A stretch of 64,000 nucleotides of DNA from assembly GCA_036558545.1 (NCBI GenBank), contig DATBFJ010000071.1, positions 30,951 to 94,950 on the forward strand. The letters are read 5' to 3'. Source of the DNA: JALYGJ01 sp036558545 (GTDB taxonomy: Bacteria > Chloroflexota > Limnocylindria > Limnocylindrales > CSP1-4). The notes under the pieces are model-generated. The model did not search any database. It saw only the letters and a program-made list of their open reading frames with translations, and was not told the origin of the DNA. Below, piece after piece: positions 35,040-43,775 of the stretch. The position numbers and the translations under genes were made by a program. Position 1 is the first letter of the stretch. Each line of letters opens with the position of its first letter.

Positions 35040-35761
35040 GCATTGGTGGCAATCAGCACAGAGCAGACGGTCGGACGGCCGGTCAGCTGCGCAAGGTCCG
35101 CTTTCAGCTCGACGTGCAGAAATGGGCCGAGGGCTCGTGCACCATCGAGTTCGGTGACACGCGCGTGCTGTGCGCTGCGACCGTCGAGGAGCGCGTGCCG
35201 CCGCACCTGCGCGGCAAGGGTCTTGGCTGGGTAACTGCCGAGTACAACATGCTGCCCCGCGCGACCTCCGAGCGAACTCAACGCGAAGTGGTGAAGGGCC
35301 GCCAGGGCGGCCGCACCATGGAGATCCAGCGGCTGATCGGTCGCGCGCTCCGTGGCGTCGTGGATACATCCAAGATCGGCGATCGTACCGTGACGATCGA
35401 TTGTGACGTGCTCCAGGCGGACGGCGGCACGCGCACCGCTTCGATCACGGGTGGCTATATCGCGCTGGCGCTGGCGTTGCGAAAGGTTGGTGCGGAGAAC
35501 GCGCTCGACGGCCAGATCGCGGCAGTGTCCGTAGGCATCGTCGACGGCGTGCCGCTGCTCGACCTCGACTACGGCGAGGACTCTCACGCCGAGGTGGATT
35601 TCAACGTCGTTGGCACGGACAGAAACACGTACGTCGAGCTGCAGGGCACGGCGGAGGGCAAGCCATTTGATCGCGGTCAAATGGACCGTTTGCTTGAGCT
35701 CGCCGATGGCGGTCTGCAGCAGCTCTTCAAGTTCCAGCGCACCGTCCTGGGCAAGGACTGA
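35036..35761 (+). CDS. rph: ribonuclease PH
   Basis: 241 residues; phosphorolytic 3' exoribonuclease that trims tRNA 3' ends. RTAGQLRKVRFQLDVQKWAEGSC, the conserved GLGWVTAEYNMLPRAT, ERTQREVVKGRQGGRTMEIQ, and the phosphate-site CDVLQADGGTRTASITGGY are all present. Full length. Couples to mazG by overlap and is followed by rdgB after 114 bp, the frequent rph-rdgB pairing. The tRNA-Pro at 62.4 kb encodes its own CCA, so trimming by Rph is relevant. Confidence 0.96.
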   Translation: MSIGGNQHRADGRTAGQLRKVRFQLDVQKWAEGSCTIEFGDTRVLCAATVEERVPPHLRGKGLGWVTAEYNMLPRATSERTQREVVKGRQGGRTMEIQRLIGRALRGVVDTSKIGDRTVTIDCDVLQADGGTRTASITGGYIALALALRKVGAENALDGQIAAVSVGIVDGVPLLDLDYGEDSHAEVDFNVVGTDRNTYVELQGTAEGKPFDRGQMDRLLELADGGLQQLFKFQRTVLGKD

Positions 35762-35875
35762 GCCCGAAAGCACGAAGCTCTTGCGGCGGATACGGGCACA
35801 AACTTTGGTCGAACCACCAATTCAAATCTGGGCAATTCGGCGTGCGAAAGAGATGGTTCTACTGACAGTGCCTGT

Positions 35876-36493
35876 ATGAGCGCGGCCAAGCGAAAACTGT
35901 TGATCGCGACGGGGTCGAGGCACAAGCTCGAGGAATTGCGAGACCTGCTCGACCTGCCCAACACTGAACTCGTCTCCCTGCACGACGAGGGGATCACGAA
36001 TGAGGCCGAGGAGACGGGCCTGACCTTCGAACAGAACGCGCGCATCAAAGCGCAGTACTACTGGTGGGAGTCTGGACTGGCCACGCTGGCCGACGACTCC
36101 GGTATCGAGGTCGATGCGTTGGACGGCCGACCGGGCGTATATACCCGGCGCTACGCCGGCGCGAACGCGACCGACGACGACAATAACGCGAAGCTGCTGT
36201 CCGAGCTCAGCAGCCTTCGGTCCGACAGGCGAACCGCCCGATACCAATGTGTTCTCGTACTCGTCGAGGACGGCGAGGTCGTCGAACAGACACAGGGCAC
36301 GTTCGAAGGCCGTATCGCTGACACACCGCGCGGTGACAACGGCTTTGGCTACGACCCGATCTTCGAGCCGCTGACGGAAATGCCCGGCGGACGCACCGTG
36401 GGCCAGATGACGGCGGAGGAGAAGAACCGCGTATCGCATCGGGCGCTGGCAGCGCACGCCATGCGCGAGCTGCTGATTGCCCGGGGCTACTAG
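35876..36493 (+). CDS. rdgB: XTP/dITP pyrophosphatase (RdgB/HAM1)
   Basis: 205 residues; removes non-canonical purine NTPs. N-terminal LLIATGSRHKLEELRDLL, the catalytic LADDSGIEVDALDGRPGVYTRRYAG, and the C-terminal GDNGFGYDPIFEP followed by MTAEEKNRVSHRALA are diagnostic. Forms a nucleotide-sanitation cluster with mazG and rph. No strong promoter visible in the 114-bp gap before it. Confidence 0.96.
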   Translation: MSAAKRKLLIATGSRHKLEELRDLLDLPNTELVSLHDEGITNEAEETGLTFEQNARIKAQYYWWESGLATLADDSGIEVDALDGRPGVYTRRYAGANATDDDNNAKLLSELSSLRSDRRTARYQCVLVLVEDGEVVEQTQGTFEGRIADTPRGDNGFGYDPIFEPLTEMPGGRTVGQMTAEEKNRVSHRALAAHAMRELLIARGY

Positions 36494-36496
36494 GCT
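36491..36496 (+). promoter_or_regulatory. -10-like TAGGCT, leaderless promoter of MBL gene
   Basis: TAGGCT, 8 nt, then ATG at 36505; its TAG is the rdgB stop. The same TAGGCT hexamer is the putative -10 of tRNA-Pro. Confidence 0.45.
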
Positions 36497-36504
36497 TTCG
36501 CTCG

Positions 36505-37182
36505 ATGACGATTGTCCCGATCGAGATATCGACGTTCAGGTGGCCGTATGGGCCGCTGACCGGCGAGCGCGGCGTCGTTGTCGTCTACGCGGTGAACGCT
36601 GACGGCCGCTGGGTGCTCTTCGACACGGGCATCGGCCCGAGCCATCCCGAGCTCGCCGAATATGAGACGACGACTCGCCCGATTCGTAAGGCCTTGACAG
36701 ACGCCGACGTTCCGGTGGACAAGATCTCGGCGATCATCAATTGCCACTTGCATTTCGACCATTGCGGGCAGAACCTGGCTTTCCCCGGCGTACCGATATA
36801 CGCCCAGGTTGCCGAGTGGCAGGCGGCCCACCAGCCTGATTACACGATCCCCGAGTGGGTCGATTTCGACGGCGATGACTACCGAACGATCAACGGCGGC
36901 CAGCACCTTCTGCCATCTGTCTCCATCATGCCGACACCCGGCCACACGCCCGGCTCACAGTCGCTCGTCATCGACAGTCCCAATGAGCGCGTGATCCTTG
37001 CCGGGCAGGCCTGCTTCTCGCCAGATGAATGGATTGGCGCAGGCTCTGGCGAAGGTCGCGAAGGTGCCTGGAATCTCGATCTTTATGACGCCTCGATTGC
37101 CCAGATGAAACAGCTCGATCCGGACGTGGTCTGGTTCGCCCACGCGCGCGAACCCTGGCGCAAGAGCGCTGGTTCGGGCTAG
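36505..37182 (+). CDS. metallo-beta-lactamase fold hydrolase, lactonase-like
   Basis: 225 residues. The dizinc motif NCHLHFDHCGQN (HxHxDH variant) is followed by the third His in TPGHTPGSQS and a bridging Asp near LAGQACF. The layout resembles AHL lactonases (AiiA/AttM type) more than beta-lactamases, but the substrate cannot be read. No signal peptide, so cytoplasmic. Convergent with the kdp operon, 3 bp between stops. Confidence 0.85.
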   Translation: MTIVPIEISTFRWPYGPLTGERGVVVVYAVNADGRWVLFDTGIGPSHPELAEYETTTRPIRKALTDADVPVDKISAIINCHLHFDHCGQNLAFPGVPIYAQVAEWQAAHQPDYTIPEWVDFDGDDYRTINGGQHLLPSVSIMPTPGHTPGSQSLVIDSPNERVILAGQACFSPDEWIGAGSGEGREGAWNLDLYDASIAQMKQLDPDVVWFAHAREPWRKSAGSG

Positions 37183-37185
37183 AAA

Positions 37186-38343
37186 TCAGCTTGTCGCGGC
37201 ATCCCGGACGAGGTGCAGTTTCACCTGCGGCAGTTGGTCGAGGACGAGCTCACTTAACGGACGCTCGGTCAGGCGCTTCATTCCCTCTCGCGGCCGATAC
37301 GGCAGGACGAGGTGCGACGTGCGACGCGATCTGGCCACATTGGCGAGGCCAGTGACCACGTCCGCGGCTTCGACGCGGACGACTTGCGCGCCGAGATCAA
37401 CCGCGTCGTCGATTGCTTCCTGGAGATCGCGTTTCCGGTCGAAGGAGTCTCGGCCCGTCTCGGGCGTCTCCACGACCACGGCCACGAGGGCCGCGCGGAG
37501 CGCACCGGCGAGCTCGGCGGCGGCACGGATGGCGCGCTTTGAGCCCGAGCCGCCATCGACCAGGACGAGGACTCGATCTGTAACGAGCGGCAGCTGAGGC
37601 CCCGCCGAGGTCTGTTCCAGCTGGCCTTCCACGCGGCGGGCCGTCAGTCGGAGGGCCAGCTCGCGCAAGGCCGTCAGGTTGCCCTCTGTGAAGAAACGGT
37701 CCAGGGCAACCTGCGTTCGCTCGGGCGGATAGACATTTCCGTGCTTCATCCGTTGCCGAAGGGCATGTGGGCTCATGTCCACCAGCTCGATTTCATCGGC
37801 AGTGTCGAGGACGTCGTCCGGAAGTCTCTCGTTCACCGCCGCGCCTGTGATCGTCGCCACCGCATCCGCGACGCTCTCGAGATGCTGGACGTTGAGCGTC
37901 GTCACGACGTGAATCCCGGCGTCGCGGATGAACTGGACGTCCTGCCAGCGCTTCTCGCGCGGTGAGCCAGGCGCGTTGGTGTGCGCCAATTCGTCAATCA
38001 GGGCGACAGTCGGGTCTCGTTTGACCACGGCGTCCGTGTCCATCTCCTCGACGATCACGTTGCGGTAATCCACTCGACGCCGCGGGACGACCTCGAGACC
38101 AGTCAGCAATTCAGCGGTGTGAGGCCGGCCGTGGGCCTCGACATAGCCGACGACCACGTCGGTGCCGCGATCCAGCCGGCGATGTCCCTCTTCGAGCATG
38201 CGATAAGTCTTGCCGACGCCTGGCGCCATGCCCAGGTAGATGCGCAGCCTGCCACGTGCCGTTGCCTGTTCGCCACGGACGCGGGCAAGCATCTCGTCCG
38301 CGGTCGGCCGAAAATCGAGCGGGTCACGCTCAGGATCGGTCAT
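37186..38343 (-). CDS. kdpD: KdpD N-terminal sensor protein (split KdpD, no kinase domain)
   Basis: 385 residues covering only the cytoplasmic N-terminal half of KdpD: the KdpD domain with Walker A MAPGVGKTYRML and DELAHTNAPGS, then a universal-stress-protein domain (RVLVLVDGGSGSKRAIRAAAELA). The membrane helices and histidine kinase are absent; they are encoded separately at 44.5-46.0 kb. This half can bind ATP and, in related systems, c-di-AMP, and modulates the kinase. ATG 38343 is supported by GGAGG 6 nt upstream and overlaps the end of kdpC by 14 bp. Last gene of the kdp operon. Confidence 0.9.
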   Translation of the reverse strand: MTDPERDPLDFRPTADEMLARVRGEQATARGRLRIYLGMAPGVGKTYRMLEEGHRRLDRGTDVVVGYVEAHGRPHTAELLTGLEVVPRRRVDYRNVIVEEMDTDAVVKRDPTVALIDELAHTNAPGSPREKRWQDVQFIRDAGIHVVTTLNVQHLESVADAVATITGAAVNERLPDDVLDTADEIELVDMSPHALRQRMKHGNVYPPERTQVALDRFFTEGNLTALRELALRLTARRVEGQLEQTSAGPQLPLVTDRVLVLVDGGSGSKRAIRAAAELAGALRAALVAVVVETPETGRDSFDRKRDLQEAIDDAVDLGAQVVRVEAADVVTGLANVARSRRTSHLVLPYRPREGMKRLTERPLSELVLDQLPQVKLHLVRDAATS

Positions 38344-38953
38344 CGCCACCTCCGGCCCGCGCGAGTAGCCCGTCCAGATCGAGGTTCAGCTCAAGGACGT
38401 TGACCCGAGCCTCGCCCAGGAAACCCAACAGTGGCTGCTGGGTGTGGCGGGCGACGGCCGCGCGCACGTCGTCCTGGGTCATGCCGCGCGCGGCCGCAAC
38501 ACGGGCCAGCTGGTACTCGGCCGCGGCCGGTGAGATGTCCGGATCCAACCCGGAGGCTGACGTGGTTACGAGGTCGACGGGAATCGGCGCGTTGCCGTAT
38601 TTCGCCTGCCAGTCGGCGACCTGAGCGTTGATACGGTCGAGCAGCGCCTCGCTCGTTGGACCCAGATTTGAACCGGCCGAGGAATTCGCGTCATATCCGC
38701 AGGGGTTGCTGTCGGATGCGCCCGCGGCGGACGGCCTGCCCCAGAAATATTGAGGCTGGTCGAAACACTGTCCAATGAGCGATGAGCCGATCACTCGGCC
38801 GTCATTTGTCGTGAGCATCGAGCCATTTGCCTGCGACGGAAACACGACCTGAGCGACGGCCGTTATCGCCGCTGGGTACGCGGCACCAGTGAGCAAGGTC
38901 AATAGCAGGAGCATTGCGATTGCCGGCCAGACGACGCGGCGAATGAAGGACAT
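38330..38953 (-). CDS. kdpC: potassium-transporting ATPase subunit KdpC
   Basis: 207 residues. Single N-terminal helix (VVWPAIAMLLLLTLLTGAAYP), then the periplasm-type domain with ANGSMLTTNDGRVIGSSLIGQ, the QPQYFWGRPSAAG block and SGLDPDISPAAAEYQLARVAAARG. It stabilises the KdpFABC complex and raises K+ affinity. Lies 8 bp after kdpB. Confidence 0.96.
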   Translation of the reverse strand: MSFIRRVVWPAIAMLLLLTLLTGAAYPAAITAVAQVVFPSQANGSMLTTNDGRVIGSSLIGQCFDQPQYFWGRPSAAGASDSNPCGYDANSSAGSNLGPTSEALLDRINAQVADWQAKYGNAPIPVDLVTTSASGLDPDISPAAAEYQLARVAAARGMTQDDVRAAVARHTQQPLLGFLGEARVNVLELNLDLDGLLARAGGGDDRS

Positions 38954-38961
38954 TGGGACCT

Positions 38962-41148
38962 CTAGGCGAGATGCAGGGCGCTGACGATCAGGTCGATCGC
39001 CTTAATGCCCAGGAATGGGGCGACGAGTCCGCCCAGGCCATAGATCAACAGGTTGCGGCGCAACAGGACGCTAGCCGGCGCGGCTCTGAAGGCGACGCCG
39101 CGCAGGGCTAGCGGGATCAACGCGACGATGACCAGGGCGTTGAAGATGACGGCCGACAGGATGGCGCTGTCCGGGGTGGAAAGACCCATGATGTTGAGCC
39201 CGTTGAGCTCCGGGTAGACGACGAAGAACATCGCCGGCAGGATGGCGAAGTACTTTGCAACGTCGTTCGCGATCGAGAATGTGGTTATCGAGCCGCGCGT
39301 GATAAGTAGCTGCTTGCCGATGGCGATGACTTCGAGCAGCTTCGTTGGGTCAGAGTCCAAGTCGACCATATTGGCCGCGTCCTTGGCGGCGGACGTTCCG
39401 CTGTTCATGGCCAGGCCCACATCGCTCTGGGCCAGAGCGGGCGCATCGTTGGTCCCATCGCCTGTCATCGCGACCAGATGGCCGTCGGCCTGTTCCTTGC
39501 GGATGTAGGCGATCTTGTCCTCGGGCTTGGCCTCGGCGATGAAGTCGTCGACGCCCGCTTCGCGGGCAATGGTGGCTGCAGTAAGCGGGTTGTCGCCGGT
39601 GACCATGACCGTCCTTATGCCCATCTTGCGGAACTCGGCGAAGCGCTCGGGAAGGCCCTCTTTGACGGTGTCCTTGAGCTCGATCAGACCTACCAGCTCG
39701 TGGCCTCGGCGGATCGCGAGCGGCGTTGCGCCAAGGCCGGCGATGCGATCGATCGCTGCTTGCATCTCGTGGTCCATCGTCGTCGCCAGTTCGGCCGAGA
39801 TCGCGTCAACGGCGCCTTTCAACACCGTGCTGCCGTCGGTCAGGAGCGCACCGCTCGTGCGGCTCTCGGCACTGAACGGCAGGAACTCAGCGATCTGGCC
39901 GGATAGCTTGGCGAAGCCCGCCGCGTCGCCCATTCCGCCAGGTTCATTGATCGTGGCCAGGCGCTCGCGCGCAAGCTCGACGATCGAACGTCCTTCGGGT
40001 GTCTCGTCCTGGATCGACGAGAGGAGAGCGTCCGTGTAGACATCCTTCTCGCTGCAACCGGGCGCCCCAACTATCGAGGCAGCCAGTCGATTGCCGTATG
40101 TGATCGTGCCGGTCTTGTCGAGCAGGATCACGTCGACGTCGCCGCTGGCTTCCACGGCACGACCGCTCATCGCCAGCACGTTGAAGCGCGCCACGCGGTC
40201 CATGCCAGCGATGCCGATCGCAGAGAGCAGGCCGCCGATGGTTGTTGGGATGAGGCACACGAGCAGCGCGATCAGCGCGACCGTGTCGACGTTCGCGCCG
40301 GCGTACTGGCCGAACGGCCGCAGCGTCACGGTTGCCATCAGGAAAACGAACGTCAGGCCGGCGAGCAGGATTGCCAAGGCGATCTCGTTGGGAGTTCTCT
40401 GGCGCTTGGCGCCTTCGACGAGTGCGATCATCCGGTCGAGAAAGGTCTCGCCAGGATCCGCGGTCACGCGTATGACCAATCTGTCGGAGACGAGGGTTGT
40501 TCCGCCGGTGACCGACGAGCGAATGTCAGTGCCGGGTTCCTTGAGGACTGGCGCGGACTCGCCCGTGATCGCGGCTTCATTGACGAAACCGACACCCTCG
40601 ATTACATCGCCGTCGCTGGCGATGGTCTGGCCTTCCTCGACGACGATGATGTCGCCTTTGCGCAGGTCGGCTGAACCCACGGTCTCGAGCGAACCATCGG
40701 CCTTGCGGCGAGTGGCGGTGGTGTCCGACCTCGTCTTGCGGAGCGTTGCCGCCTGCGCGCGTCCACGGGCCTCGGCGACCGCCTCGGCGTACGTCGCGAA
40801 CAGGACCGTGAACCACAGCCAGATCGCGATCTGGAGCTGGAAACCGGCCGGCGACGCGCTCGAAAGGGAAGCGATTCCCAGCACCGTTCCGATCCAGATC
40901 ACGGTTACAAGCGTGGCCGTGACCTCGACCACGAACATGACCGGGTTCTTGATCAGGAGTCGCGGGTCGAGCTTGCGCACCGCAGGCCCAAAGGCGGAGC
41001 GCAGCAAGTCAGGATCCATGATGCCGCGCGGCCGTGGCGGCTCGGCACCGGCAGTAGGTTTGTTGCCGCGCAACGTGACAAAACGCTGGAAGCGGCGCGT
41101 GCCGCGGCCCAGGTCCACGGACAGCAGCGAACGGTCGAGCAAGCTCAT
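38962..41148 (-). CDS. kdpB: potassium-transporting ATPase subunit KdpB
   Basis: 728 residues; P-type ATPase that energises KdpA. Actuator TGES (EAAITGESAPVL), phosphorylated Asp in LLDKTGTITYGNR, ATP-binding KGAVDA, hinge MTGDGTNDAPALAQSD, and seven membrane helices. ATG 41148 gives the normal MSLLDRSLLSVDL start; a longer frame to 41199 runs into kdpA. Starts 1 bp after the kdpA stop. Confidence 0.97.
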   Translation of the reverse strand: MSLLDRSLLSVDLGRGTRRFQRFVTLRGNKPTAGAEPPRPRGIMDPDLLRSAFGPAVRKLDPRLLIKNPVMFVVEVTATLVTVIWIGTVLGIASLSSASPAGFQLQIAIWLWFTVLFATYAEAVAEARGRAQAATLRKTRSDTTATRRKADGSLETVGSADLRKGDIIVVEEGQTIASDGDVIEGVGFVNEAAITGESAPVLKEPGTDIRSSVTGGTTLVSDRLVIRVTADPGETFLDRMIALVEGAKRQRTPNEIALAILLAGLTFVFLMATVTLRPFGQYAGANVDTVALIALLVCLIPTTIGGLLSAIGIAGMDRVARFNVLAMSGRAVEASGDVDVILLDKTGTITYGNRLAASIVGAPGCSEKDVYTDALLSSIQDETPEGRSIVELARERLATINEPGGMGDAAGFAKLSGQIAEFLPFSAESRTSGALLTDGSTVLKGAVDAISAELATTMDHEMQAAIDRIAGLGATPLAIRRGHELVGLIELKDTVKEGLPERFAEFRKMGIRTVMVTGDNPLTAATIAREAGVDDFIAEAKPEDKIAYIRKEQADGHLVAMTGDGTNDAPALAQSDVGLAMNSGTSAAKDAANMVDLDSDPTKLLEVIAIGKQLLITRGSITTFSIANDVAKYFAILPAMFFVVYPELNGLNIMGLSTPDSAILSAVIFNALVIVALIPLALRGVAFRAAPASVLLRRNLLIYGLGGLVAPFLGIKAIDLIVSALHLA

Positions 41149-41149
41149 G

Positions 41150-42862
41150 TCAGAAAGTCCTCCCGGCGTTCTGAAGGAGCTGCTCCACGATCGGTCCAAG
41201 CGAGAGCGCCGGGAAGAACGTGAGCGCGCCCACGATGATCACGACGCCGATGAGCAGCACAACCCAGAGCACACCTGTCGTCGGAAAGGTGCCGAGGGAG
41301 GCAGCGACGCGGCGTTTGGCAGCCATTGAACCGGCCAATGCCAGGATCGGCACGATCATGCCGTAGCGGCCGATGAGCATCGCCAACGCGCCCGTCACGT
41401 TGTAAAACGGCGTATTTCCCGATAGGCCGGCGAAGGCGGACCCGTTGTTGCCCGTCTGGCTCGAGAACGCGTAGAGGATCTCACTGAAGCCATGCGGACC
41501 GCTGTTCAAGGGTCCGGCTGTGCCCTCGGGTAAGACGCTGGCAAGCGCGGTGAAGCCAAGAATGCTTGCACCCAGCACAAGAGCGGTGATCATCGCCATC
41601 TTGATTTCGAAGGCCTCGACCTTCTTGCCCAGGTATTCCGGCGTGCGGCCGACCATCAGGCCAGCGATGAAGACGGCCAGGATGGCGCCGATGATGAGCA
41701 TGCCGTACATGCCGGCGCCGATACCGCCCGGAGTGATTTCGCCCAGCTCCATGTTGAACAGCGGTACCAGCCCGCCAATGGGCTGTGCTGAGTCGTGCCA
41801 CGAGTTGACTGCGCCTGTACTCGTACCCGTTGTCACGGCCATGTAAAGGCCACCAAGAGGCGCGCCGAAGCGCACCTCCTTGCCTTCCATGTTGCCCACT
41901 GCCGACTGTTCGACCGCGGCCGGGAAGAGCTGATTGCCGGTGTACTCGCGGTTCATGGCGAGAACGGATCCCGCAAGAAGGATCGCGGCCATCGCCGCGA
42001 AGATCGTCCAGCCCTGACGTTGGCTGCCCGCGAACCTGCCGAAGGTGTAGGTCAAAGCGAACGGCGCGGCGAGGATGGCGAACATCTCGAGCCAGTTGGT
42101 CAACGGAGTCGGATTTTCAAATGGGTGTGCCGAGTTGGCGTTCAGGAAGCCGCCCCCGTTGTTGCCCAGTTCCTTGATCCACTCCTGTGATGCCATCGGC
42201 CCGATGGCCAGCGTCTGTGATGCTCCTTGAAGCGTCGTGATCGTTGATGGTGCGTTGAGAGTCTGGGGCACGCCCTGCCACACGAGCACGAGAGCACCAA
42301 CGATCGAGATCGGCAGCAATACGTAGACGATGCCCCGTGTCAGATCCACCCAATAGTTGCCCAGCGTCTTCGCACTGCGACGTGTCAGCCCGCGGAACAG
42401 GGCTATGGCGACCGCCATGCCCGTAGCCGCAGAGGTGAAGTTGCGCACGGCAAGCAGCGTCATCTGGATGAGGTTGCTGGCGCCCGTTTCACCCGAATAG
42501 TTCTGCCAGTTGGTGTTCGTCTCAAAGCTGACGGACGTGTTGAAGGCCAGGTCCGGTGACTGCGCCGCGGCGCCGCTCGGGTTGAGCGGCAGCGAATCCT
42601 GGAGGCGCAGCATGACGTAGCCGGCGACGATCGCGACCGCGGCGAAGACCAGGACAGCGATCGCGTAAGCCTTCCAATCCTGCTCGGCCGTTTCGTCGAT
42701 GCCGCAGACACGGTAGATGCTGCGCTCGATCGGCCGCAGGACGGGGCTCAGGAAGGTTCGTTGACCCTCCATGACGTTGTAGATGTACGTGCCCAGCAGC
42801 GGCGTGATGAGCAGGACCGCGAGAGACAGCGTTGCCAGGGTCAGGAAGTCGCCAATTGCCAT
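41150..42862 (-). CDS. kdpA: potassium-transporting ATPase subunit KdpA
   Basis: 570 residues; channel-like K+ binding subunit. N-terminal LLGTYIYNVMEGQRTFLSPVLRPIER, then LPLNPSGAAAQSPDLAFNTSVSFETNTNWQ, and selectivity-type loops including NNGSAFAGLSGNTPFYN. About ten helices. ATG 42862 is the canonical MAIGDFLTLATL start; upstream in-frame codons lie in kdpF. Confidence 0.96.
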   Translation of the reverse strand: MAIGDFLTLATLSLAVLLITPLLGTYIYNVMEGQRTFLSPVLRPIERSIYRVCGIDETAEQDWKAYAIAVLVFAAVAIVAGYVMLRLQDSLPLNPSGAAAQSPDLAFNTSVSFETNTNWQNYSGETGASNLIQMTLLAVRNFTSAATGMAVAIALFRGLTRRSAKTLGNYWVDLTRGIVYVLLPISIVGALVLVWQGVPQTLNAPSTITTLQGASQTLAIGPMASQEWIKELGNNGGGFLNANSAHPFENPTPLTNWLEMFAILAAPFALTYTFGRFAGSQRQGWTIFAAMAAILLAGSVLAMNREYTGNQLFPAAVEQSAVGNMEGKEVRFGAPLGGLYMAVTTGTSTGAVNSWHDSAQPIGGLVPLFNMELGEITPGGIGAGMYGMLIIGAILAVFIAGLMVGRTPEYLGKKVEAFEIKMAMITALVLGASILGFTALASVLPEGTAGPLNSGPHGFSEILYAFSSQTGNNGSAFAGLSGNTPFYNVTGALAMLIGRYGMIVPILALAGSMAAKRRVAASLGTFPTTGVLWVVLLIGVVIIVGALTFFPALSLGPIVEQLLQNAGRTF

Positions 42863-42864
42863 GT

Positions 42865-42954
42865 CTAGAAGTCCTCGGGCCGCAGGAGTGCCCAGAGCAG
42901 GTAGACGAAACCGAACAGCGACACGATGGCGGCGATGACGTCGACGAGGTTCAT
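42865..42954 (-). CDS. kdpF: KdpF small membrane subunit
   Basis: 29 residues, one hydrophobic helix (VIAAIVSLFGFVYLLWALL) ending RPEDF, typical of KdpF, which stabilises KdpFABC. GAGAGGG lies upstream of the ATG, whose A is shared with the stop of the preceding 28-residue peptide (TGATG). Two bp before kdpA. Confidence 0.88.
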   Translation of the reverse strand: MNLVDVIAAIVSLFGFVYLLWALLRPEDF

Positions 42955-43040
42955 CAACGAACCCTCTCGACAACCAGAACGTAGCCGGCGAGCACGGCCG
43001 CGCAGATGAGCATGATCACGACGATGTGCAGGTCGGTCAT
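42954..43040 (-). CDS. 28-residue membrane peptide upstream of kdpF
   Basis: A micro-ORF reading M-T-D-L-H, then a hydrophobic helix (IVVIMLICAAVLAGYVLVV), ending ERVR. Its start overlaps the receiver gene stop (ATGA) and its stop overlaps the kdpF start (TGATG). The double overlap argues strongly for translation. It resembles KdpF in size and topology but has its own sequence with a Cys in the helix. It may be a second small subunit or a regulator of the split KdpD kinase; this is inference. Confidence 0.7.
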   Translation of the reverse strand: MTDLHIVVIMLICAAVLAGYVLVVERVR

Positions 43041-43429
43041 TTTTCCCGCGCATTCCTTTCCTTGCCTATAAGCCGATCGAGCGTGTCGACCAGGGTCTCG
43101 AGCGGGTACGGCTTGGGCAGCCAGCCGGCACATCTGAACTCGAGCAATCGTTTCGGGCTCACCGGGCCTGCACTCGTGATCAGCACGGTTGGCGATGCGT
43201 TCCTCAGTGCCGGGCCACGCAACAGATCCCAACCCGTGTCGATGGGCAGGTTGATGTCGAGAAACACGACGTCCGGGCGCAGGCCGTCGTCGAGAACGGC
43301 GGTCGCGGCCTCGGCAGATGCTGCCTCAGTAACGTCGAATCCTTTTCCCCGAAGGTGACGGGAGACGATCTGGCGAAGGCTGTCGTCGTCCTCAACGATG
43401 AGCAGCAACCCCCGGGGCTCACTCACCAT
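43037..43429 (-). CDS. single-domain response regulator (receiver only)
   Basis: 130 residues, CheY-like: acidic pocket LLIVEDDDSL, phospho-Asp in VVFLDINLPI, Thr/Ser in TVLITSAG, and Lys in GWLPKPYPLETL. No output domain. ATG 43429 overlaps the previous gene by 11 bp. Being inside the kdp operon, it may take phosphate from the KdpD-like kinase and act as phosphate sink or protein-protein regulator. Confidence 0.85.
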   Translation of the reverse strand: MVSEPRGLLLIVEDDDSLRQIVSRHLRGKGFDVTEAASAEAATAVLDDGLRPDVVFLDINLPIDTGWDLLRGPALRNASPTVLITSAGPVSPKRLLEFRCAGWLPKPYPLETLVDTLDRLIGKERNAREK

Positions 43430-43706
43430 CGCGCTCAGCCATCTCGACGACGATCGAGTGCAAGTGCCGGTCGAGCGTCCAGTTGCCATAAGCCTTCACC
43501 CCGGCCGAGGCGGCGAGTGCCTCGGCGCGCGGCAGCAGCTCGCCACCGAAATGGAGGCTTGCGAGCACGATGCGACGACTTCTGCCGCTGGCAACCATGG
43601 CGATCGCCTCGCGGATCAGACGAAGCTCGTGGTCCAGGTGCCTGGGCACGACGTCGTCAAAGTCATCCCGATTCACACGCGCGGATCCGCGCACGGTGTT
43701 GTTCAC
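43419..43706 (-). CDS. hypothetical 95-residue protein, first gene of the kdp structural operon
   Basis: Short soluble protein, GTG start. It contains SRRIVLASLHFGGELLPRAE and a C-terminal HLHSIVVEMAERDGE, with an overall alpha/beta look, but I do not recognise it. Its stop overlaps the receiver gene. Coding status is supported by the tight overlaps in this operon rather than by homology. Confidence 0.5.
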   Translation of the reverse strand: MNNTVRGSARVNRDDFDDVVPRHLDHELRLIREAIAMVASGRSRRIVLASLHFGGELLPRAEALAASAGVKAYGNWTLDRHLHSIVVEMAERDGE

Positions 43707-43775
43707 GAGATAACGGTGCGCCGAACGTCCAAGAGGAAACCTGCGACCTGTGGCGATCGACCCCTTAAGAAAGTC

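Noticed and set aside
40091..41329. 412-codon plus-strand frame opposite kdpB
   Set aside because: Ser/Arg/Ala-rich shadow of the kdpB codons.
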